A DNA stretch of 64,000 nucleotides, taken from Hyphomicrobiales bacterium. GTDB taxonomy: Bacteria; Pseudomonadota; Alphaproteobacteria; Rhizobiales; Beijerinckiaceae. Shown here in pieces: positions 58,999 to 64,000 of this stretch. Made by a program: the position numbers and the translations under genes. The notes under the pieces were generated by a model, which worked only from the letters and a program-made list of their open reading frames with translations, had not been told where the DNA came from and searched no databases. How positions within the stretch are numbered: the first letter of the stretch is position 1; each line of letters begins with the position of its first letter. The DNA lies in NCBI GenBank assembly GCA_019247605.1, contig JAFBAS010000006.1:1-64000 (forward strand), in the 5' to 3' direction.

Positions 58999-59041
58999 CC
59001 ATCCTTCCAGATGGGCGCTTCCCGTTGGGGGGAAGTGTCCC
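58999..59041 (-). promoter_or_regulatory. Two-hairpin serC leader, serC-motif-like regulatory RNA
   Basis: Read on the minus strand, a first hairpin has stem CTTCCC/GGGAAG (59030-59035 with 59018-59023), extended by GGG/CCC. It is followed by a second, CCATC-TGGAAG-GATGG (58999-59014), whose loop carries the ribosome site, 6 bases before the serC ATG. Two hairpins ending at the start codon of serC is the layout I recall for the alphaproteobacterial serC motif, a putative riboswitch. Confidence 0.55.
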
Positions 59042-59208
59042 GAGCCGGCTTTTAAGGAGGGCGCTCGCTTCGGTCAATGCACCTCAAGATCGGAATCGGG
59101 CGGCGCTGCAACAGGTTTGCAAATTCGGACAAACGTCGCGCTCGATCTCAGGGGCGCCTTGTTTCGCCGTTCTTTCGTCGTTATCGCTGTTGAGGCTCGT
59201 GGGGACAA

Positions 59209-59373
59209 ATGGCCCAGCAGGACAAGAGCAAGCGCGAGGAACGTCTTGTTAAGGCGTTGCGCGACAATTTGAGGCGACGAAAACCGGCGCTTGGCCAATC
59301 CGCCAAAGCGACTCCCGACGGCAAAGCCAGGGTCGATGCGGGAGCGAGAGGTGCTTCAAAACAAGCTTCGTGA
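59209..59373 (+). CDS. Small conserved basic protein upstream of murA
   Basis: The product has 54 residues: MAQQDKSKREERLVKALRDN, then LRRRKPALGQ and a flexible Ala/Gly/Lys tail. Short proteins with an ERLxxALRxNLRRRK core occur just before murA in other Rhizobiales as far as I remember. It is highly charged and helical at the N-terminus. It ends 33 bases before murA, so co-transcription is likely. It faces serC divergently. Confidence 0.65.
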   Translation: MAQQDKSKREERLVKALRDNLRRRKPALGQSAKATPDGKARVDAGARGASKQAS

Positions 59374-59406
59374 GGTCGGGGCGAGGGGCCGACGAGGAGA
59401 ATTCAA

Positions 59407-60696
59407 GTGGATCGCATCAAGATAACCGGGGGTGCCGAGCTCAACGGCAGGATTCCAATCTCCGGGGCGAAGAACGCGGCTTTGCCGCTGATGATTGCGT
59501 CCCTGCTCACGCCCGGCACGCTCGAGCTTGCTAATGTGCCTCGGCTTGCGGACGTGCAGACCTTGTTGCGTATCCTTGCCAATCATGGCGTCGATTACGC
59601 CATCAACGGGAAGCGCCCAGGCGAGCGCGCCGAAACCGGCCAGACGCTTCGGCTCACGGCGTCCTCGATCGTCGACACCACCGCCCCCTATGATCTGGTG
59701 TCGAAAATGCGGGCAGGTTTTTGGGTAATCGCCCCCCTTTTGGCACGTGTGGGGGCCGCGCGCATCTCTCTTCCCGGCGGTTGCGCCATCGGCACGCGGC
59801 CTGTCGATCTCCTCATCATGGCGCTCGAGAGACTCGGAGCCCGAATCGAAATCGAAGCTGGATATGTCATTGCCAAGGCTGCTCGCGGGCTCAAGGGCGC
59901 CGAAATCGAATTCCCGAAGGTGACGGTCGGTGGCACACATACGGCGCTTATGGGCGCCGTCATGGCGGATGGCACGAGCGTGATCCGTAACGCGGCCCGA
60001 GAGCCGGAGGTCGTCGATCTTGCTCAATGCCTCATCGCCATGGGCGGGCGCATCGAGGGGGCGGGCTCATCGACGATTACGGTGCACGGCGTCACGGCAC
60101 TCTCGGGCACGCGCCATGCCGTGCTGCCGGACCGGATCGAGACCGGCACCTACGCGATGGCGGTCGCCATGACCGGGGGCGACGTTCTGCTCGAGGGCGC
60201 GCGCCCTGATCTTCTCCAATCGGCGCTCGACGCGATCACCAAGGCGGGCGCCGACGTCTCGGCCACGAATGAAGGGGTGCGGGTGAAACGCAACGGTCGG
60301 GGGCTTCTCCCCGTCGACGTGACCACCAACCCCTTCCCCGGATTTCCGACTGATTTGCAGGCGCAATTCATGGCTCTGATGAGCCATGCCGAGGGCACTT
60401 CCACGATTCGCGAAACGATCTTCGAGAACCGCTTCATGCATGTGCAGGAACTCGCCCGTCTTGGGGCCCGCATCCGCCTCGATGGTGAGGCAGCGTATGT
60501 CGAGGGAGTCGACCGGCTGAAAGGAGCGCCGGTGATGGCGACCGATCTTCGCGCGTCGGTCTCGCTCGTCATCGGGGGACTCGCGGCCGAAGGTGACACG
60601 CTGATCAACCGCGTCTATCACCTCGATCGTGGCTTCGAGGCGCTCGAAACCAAGCTCTCGCGCTGCGGCGCCCACATCGAGCGGCTTTCTGCCTGA
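59407..60696 (+). CDS. murA: UDP-N-acetylglucosamine 1-carboxyvinyltransferase
   Basis: The product has 429 residues, standard length. [20 protein letters not shown] with the substrate Lys22, catalytic Cys126 in [13 protein letters not shown] (the fosfomycin target), [20 protein letters not shown] and [15 protein letters not shown]. It adds enolpyruvate to UDP-GlcNAc, the first committed step of peptidoglycan synthesis. The start is GTG 59407, supported by AGGAGAATTCAA upstream. Cys (not Asp) at the active site predicts fosfomycin sensitivity. Confidence 0.96.
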   Translation: MDRIKITGGAELNGRIPISGAKNAALPLMIASLLTPGTLELANVPRLADVQTLLRILANHGVDYAINGKRPGERAETGQTLRLTASSIVDTTAPYDLVSKMRAGFWVIAPLLARVGAARISLPGGCAIGTRPVDLLIMALERLGARIEIEAGYVIAKAARGLKGAEIEFPKVTVGGTHTALMGAVMADGTSVIRNAAREPEVVDLAQCLIAMGGRIEGAGSSTITVHGVTALSGTRHAVLPDRIETGTYAMAVAMTGGDVLLEGARPDLLQSALDAITKAGADVSATNEGVRVKRNGRGLLPVDVTTNPFPGFPTDLQAQFMALMSHAEGTSTIRETIFENRFMHVQELARLGARIRLDGEAAYVEGVDRLKGAPVMATDLRASVSLVIGGLAAEGDTLINRVYHLDRGFEALETKLSRCGAHIERLSA

Positions 60697-60756
60697 TCGA
60701 ACTGATCAGCCGAAAGTCTGCCGGGTCGAGTGCGTCACCTTCTTTCGGCAGGCCGG

Positions 60757-61821
60757 TCACATCACCGTCTTGACCAGCAGCAGGGCGAGGGTTCCGACGA
60801 AGATCCAAGCCATGCCGCCAAGGAGGAAAGGTCGGATGCCCTTGGCCATGAGCTTGCGAATGTCGGTCTCCAGCCCCATCGCCGCCGTCGCCATGGCAAG
60901 TAGGAAAGGCGTCGCTTGGATGAGCCCGGATTTGAGCCCGACCGGAATCGTGATGAGACTGTTTACGATCACGACCGCAAGAAAGCCGAAGACAAACCAC
61001 GGCGCAGGTGCCGAAGCATGGTTTTCTTCTCGCCGTCGAGAACGCAGGTAGCCGAGGCTCAGCACCAAGGGCGCAAGCAGCGCCACGCGCGTCAGCTTGG
61101 CGATGAGCGCGAAATCGCCCGACACTTGCCCGTTCTGCAGCGAAGCCGCGACGACTTGTGCGACCTCGTGAATCGAGCTGCCCGACCATAAGCCGTAGCC
61201 GCGGGCGTCGAGATTAAGTAGCTGCGGCAAAAGCGGGTAGAGAAACATCGCGATCGTGCCGAATGCCGTGACGCAAGCAACGCCATAAGCGACGTCCTCC
61301 TCGGATCCTTCCGTCACCGTGTTGGTCGCGACAACAGCGGCCGCGCCGCACACGGCTGTTCCGGCACCGAGAAGCTCGGCAAGCTTGCGCTCGACACCAA
61401 TGAGCTTTCCGGCTTGCACGGTGAAGACAAACGTCGCGGCAAGCGTCGCCGAGACGGCGAGGAAGCCAACGATGCCGACCGACGCCACTTGTGTGAGCGT
61501 GAGCTGCAAGCCGTAGAGAATGATGGCGAAGCGCAGGATGCGCCGCATCGAGAATTTGATGCCCGCTTTGCAGATCGCCGGCGCACCCACGAAATTTTGG
61601 AAGGCAATGCCGAGCAAGATCGCAAGGATCAAGGCGCTGAAGGTCGCCACACCCGGGATCATTCGAAGGAGATAGGCGAGTACGGCGATCGCGAAGGTGA
61701 GCGCAACGCCGGGCAGCGCTGCCAACCAATTCGGCAGGACAAAGCCGCCCCCTTTGGGGAGCGCATTGGCAGGCTCAGTCTTCCTGGTCTCGACCGCAGG
61801 AGCGGCTCTCAACTCTTTCAT
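60757..61821 (-). CDS. YeiH-family putative sulfate/small-molecule exporter
   Basis: The product has 354 residues with about ten membrane spans (UPF0324). Family marks: ALILAILLGIAFQNFVG, GIKFSMRRILRFAIILYGLQLTL, ELLGAGTAVCGAAAVVATNTV (the central hairpin) and GLWSGSSIHEVAQVVAAS. The family is called putative sulfate exporter on limited evidence. It is convergent with murA and upstream of nothing obvious; leuD lies on the same strand 166 bases to its right. No regulator of the CysB/YeiE type is adjacent. Confidence 0.85.
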   Translation of the reverse strand: MKELRAAPAVETRKTEPANALPKGGGFVLPNWLAALPGVALTFAIAVLAYLLRMIPGVATFSALILAILLGIAFQNFVGAPAICKAGIKFSMRRILRFAIILYGLQLTLTQVASVGIVGFLAVSATLAATFVFTVQAGKLIGVERKLAELLGAGTAVCGAAAVVATNTVTEGSEEDVAYGVACVTAFGTIAMFLYPLLPQLLNLDARGYGLWSGSSIHEVAQVVAASLQNGQVSGDFALIAKLTRVALLAPLVLSLGYLRSRRREENHASAPAPWFVFGFLAVVIVNSLITIPVGLKSGLIQATPFLLAMATAAMGLETDIRKLMAKGIRPFLLGGMAWIFVGTLALLLVKTVM

Positions 61822-61987
61822 CCGATGTCCGAAAAGACGGCAGAGCGCCGCCTTCGTTGAAAGAAGGGAGATGCCTCTTGGCGTAGCGATGGGGGCAAGT
61901 CCAGAGCTTGCCTTGGCTTGGGCCTATGAGGGCAGGCTCGCTGGCTCCATCGCGATCCGCCCAGTTTTCGAGCGGGTGGCCGGTTTA

Positions 61988-62593
61988 TCAAACCCACGGC
62001 CGCTCGAGCGCGGCCTTCTTCTCGTAGCTCGCGATCCTCTCGCGCTTCTGCTCGGTGAGCCCGATATCGTCGAGCCCGTTCAAAAGACAGTGCTTGAGGT
62101 GAGGATCGATATCGAAGCGGACCGTACCCCCGTCAGGGCCATGGATCTCCTGCTTCTCGAGGTCGACCGTCAACGTCGCATTGGCGCCACGCTCGGCATC
62201 ATCGAAAAGCTTGTCGAGATCGTCGGGGCTCACCTTGATGAGCAACATGCCATTCTTGAAGCTGTTGTTGTAGAAAATGTCGGCGAAGCTCGTGGAGATC
62301 ACGCAACGAATACCGAAATCGGCAAGCGCCCAGGGCGCGTGCTCGCGCGAGGAGCCGCAGCCGAAATTGTCGCCGGCGACGAGTACCTTCGCGTTGCGAT
62401 AAGCCGGCTTGTTCAGGACGAAGTCCGGGTTCTCCGAGCCGTCTTCCTCGTATCGCATCTCCGCGAACAGGCCCTTGCCGAGGCCGGTGCGTTCGATCGT
62501 CTTCAGATATTGCTTGGGTATGATCTTGTCGGTATCGACATTGATCATCGGCAAAGGTGCTGCGACGCCGGTCAAGGTGGTGAATTTTTGCAT
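61988..62593 (-). CDS. leuD: 3-isopropylmalate dehydratase small subunit
   Basis: The product has 201 residues, usual length. [22 protein letters not shown] and [20 protein letters not shown] are the LeuD/aconitase swivel-domain signature, and [20 protein letters not shown] follows. With LeuC (not in this window) it isomerises isopropylmalate in leucine synthesis. ATG 62593 is chosen because the family N-terminus [15 protein letters not shown] begins there; the frame is open to 62842, overlapping the divergent Gfo/Idh gene. Confidence 0.95.
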   Translation of the reverse strand: MQKFTTLTGVAAPLPMINVDTDKIIPKQYLKTIERTGLGKGLFAEMRYEEDGSENPDFVLNKPAYRNAKVLVAGDNFGCGSSREHAPWALADFGIRCVISTSFADIFYNNSFKNGMLLIKVSPDDLDKLFDDAERGANATLTVDLEKQEIHGPDGGTVRFDIDPHLKHCLLNGLDDIGLTEQKRERIASYEKKAALERPWV

Positions 62594-62741
62594 GAAGGAG
62601 TCTCGATAGGGATTTCGCGGTGTTAGCAGATCGAGGCCGCAATGGCGAGGCCTCGAACCTTTGCCGCTCCTTGCGCCTTCATTCGACCGACCTGCAATAT
62701 CACACCCAGTTCCCGCAGCCCGAGCAATCCGGTGAGCCGCG

Positions 62742-63788
62742 ATGGCGCAAGCCCGAGAGATGAGAATCGCAGTTGCTGGCTTTGGCGCCTGGGGCCAGAT
62801 GACGGCGACCGCGCTCCGCGCGATCGAAGGGGCGAATATCATCAGCGTTTATTGCCACGGGAAAGCGTCGGACAGCGCCGCGCAGGTGCAATTGCCGCAA
62901 GTGCGCCGCTTCAGCGATTACCAAGAGATGCTCGATTCCGCCCCTCTCGACGTGGTTTGCGTCAACGTCCCCAACCATCGCCACGCGGAGTTTGCCGTCG
63001 CCGCACTGAGGCACGGCGCGCATGTCTTCTTGGAGAAGCCGCTGGGGCTTTCGCTCGAGGAATGCGACGGCGTGATCCGCGCGTCCCGTGAAAGTGGCCG
63101 CGCGGTCGCGCTCGATCATGAATTTCGCGTCTCCCGCCAATGGGGAGCGGTGCGCGAGATCATTGCGAACGGAGAAATCGGGAAGGTCCGTTTTCAGCGC
63201 ATCGTCCTCTTCCGTCGTCCCTTTCGCCCGGGCTCCGACGGTTGGAGACAGGACCCGTCGCGGGTCGGCTCGTGGATCCTCGAGGAGATCGTACATTTCG
63301 TGGATCTCGCGCTTTGGTATGCCTGCGAGAACGGCAAACCCACGCGTGTTCGTGCCGCCGGAACCGGAGGGCGCGCCGCCCTCGGTCTTTTCGAGACACT
63401 GACCCTCGAGCTCTTCTGGGCGGACGGCTCGGTGGCCGTCATTTCCCAATGCCTCAGCGGATTCGAGCATCATCTCGTCCTCGAGGTCGCCGGCTCTGAG
63501 GGGGCCGTGCGGAGCTGGTGGTCGGGAGCCATGGACCGCAGCGTGACGCCGAGCTTCGAGCTCAAGCTCCGGCGCAGGGGACGCGACCCGATGGGACCGG
63601 CCGAGGTCTTGTCGATCGCGCATTCCGGGGAGGTGTTTGAGCTTGAGGAAAATCTACGGCTTGCGCTTCAAGGATTTCGCGAAAGCCGCTCAATCCTTCC
63701 GCCGGAAGAGGCGCGTGATTCAATTGCCATCTGCCTCGCCGCGGCCGAAGCGGCCCTGAGCGGCGGCGAGGTCCCGCTCATTCTGTAA
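62742..63788 (+). CDS. Gfo/Idh/MocA-family oxidoreductase
   Basis: The product has 348 residues. N-terminal Rossmann fold with GFGAWG (13-18), the EKP motif at 98-100 ([14 protein letters not shown]), and a C-terminal alpha/beta domain with a [17 protein letters not shown] helix, which carries the His-x-x-Asp pattern of the family active site. It oxidises or reduces sugars or related polyols with NAD(P); the substrate is unknown. GGTGAG is 5 bases before ATG 62742; a second ATG lies at 62760. It faces leuD across a 148-base divergent region. Confidence 0.85.
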   Translation: MAQAREMRIAVAGFGAWGQMTATALRAIEGANIISVYCHGKASDSAAQVQLPQVRRFSDYQEMLDSAPLDVVCVNVPNHRHAEFAVAALRHGAHVFLEKPLGLSLEECDGVIRASRESGRAVALDHEFRVSRQWGAVREIIANGEIGKVRFQRIVLFRRPFRPGSDGWRQDPSRVGSWILEEIVHFVDLALWYACENGKPTRVRAAGTGGRAALGLFETLTLELFWADGSVAVISQCLSGFEHHLVLEVAGSEGAVRSWWSGAMDRSVTPSFELKLRRRGRDPMGPAEVLSIAHSGEVFELEENLRLALQGFRESRSILPPEEARDSIAICLAAAEAALSGGEVPLIL

Positions 63789-63811
63789 GGTCATATGCGA
63801 GGAGAGGAGCG

Positions 63812-64000
63812 TTACCGCTTCACCTCCCAACTCGTGGTGCCATCCTTGTTGTCCTTCAACTGCACGCCGATCGCGAGGAGCCAATCGCGAATACGGTCCG
63901 CCTCCTTCCAGTCACTGCGGACGCGCGCGGCATTGCGCTCGGCAATGCGCAGCTCGATATCACCGATTTCCCCTTCCGAAAGCTCGATCTCGCGCTTTGC
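63812..64000 (-). CDS. cysS: Cysteinyl-tRNA synthetase, C-terminal end (5' part outside window)
   Basis: Reading leftwards from the edge, the last 62 codons encode an Ala/Arg/Glu helix, then ARVRSDWKEADRIRDWLLAI, GVQLKDNKDGTTSWEVKR and a TAA at 63812-63814. The EADRIRDxLxxxGVxLKDxxxGTTWE ending is the standard C-terminus of CysRS, a short helical domain for tRNA recognition. The catalytic domain lies beyond 64000. Confidence 0.85.
   Translation of the reverse strand, partial: AKREIELSEGEIGDIELRIAERNAARVRSDWKEADRIRDWLLAIGVQLKDNKDGTTSWEVKR

Overview
The window reads as a piece of an alphaproteobacterial chromosome, most probably Hyphomicrobiales (Rhizobiales) and perhaps Beijerinckiaceae-like; the family is a guess. 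The order-level call rests on high G+C with frequent GTG starts, a ribosomal protein L21 with a long helix-hairpin-helix tail, a two-hairpin leader in front of serC resembling the alphaproteobacterial serC motif, an EcfG-type general-stress promoter in front of otsB, and the neighbourhood response regulator / cyclic-nucleotide-binding protein / xth.

Bases 1-16.7 kb are the late region of a short-tailed (podovirus-like) prophage whose left part lies outside the window: the end of a major capsid protein, a head decoration candidate, connector gp4-like and P22 gp10-like stabilisation proteins, a DNA-ejection protein, an ejection protein with a lytic transglycosylase domain, and two long tail fibres, one carrying eleven His-x-His metal-binding motifs. 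Between the transglycosylase and the fibres sits the most interesting locus (7.27-11.14 kb). It has a virion-protein-like trunk fused to a C-terminal HNH-type nuclease toxin domain, followed at once by a DUF1851/Tdi1-like immunity gene. Next come a truncated IS630 transposase and a second, headless cassette that repeats part of the same trunk, ends in a PD-(D/E)xK nuclease domain and is followed by a DUF6572-like immunity gene. This looks like a polymorphic toxin system carried on a phage ejection protein, with a silent spare cassette. The prophage lysis cassette (GH19 endolysin, lipoprotein, small membrane proteins) is at 28.1-30.2 kb and ends in a strong terminator.

Between fibres and lysis genes (16.7-27.9 kb) lie an acyltransferase-3 gene, likely a surface-modification moron, and a type I secretion island. 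The island has a HlyD adaptor and a HlyB-like ABC transporter on the minus strand. On the plus strand are two probable cargo proteins, a beta-helix protein and a GH16 glucanase, which share a six-unit FG-GAP-like C-terminal module and the same last residues.

From 30.4 kb on the content is ordinary chromosome: a YbhB-like protein, a peptide ABC transporter without ATPases, an OFA-family MFS transporter, a complete branched-chain amino acid (Liv) ABC transporter, tRNA-Leu(CAG), a sulfonate/nitrate-type ABC pair plus a NIPSNAP protein, rplU-rpmA with a terminator, a GNAT acetyltransferase and a fosmidomycin-resistance-like MFS protein. Then come the trehalose operon otsB-GH15-otsA, a TPR protein, an ECF sigma/anti-sigma pair, the regulator/xth cluster, serine biosynthesis (serC-serA), murA with a small gene in front, a YeiH-type exporter, leuD, a Gfo/Idh oxidoreductase, and the 3' end of cysS running off the right edge.
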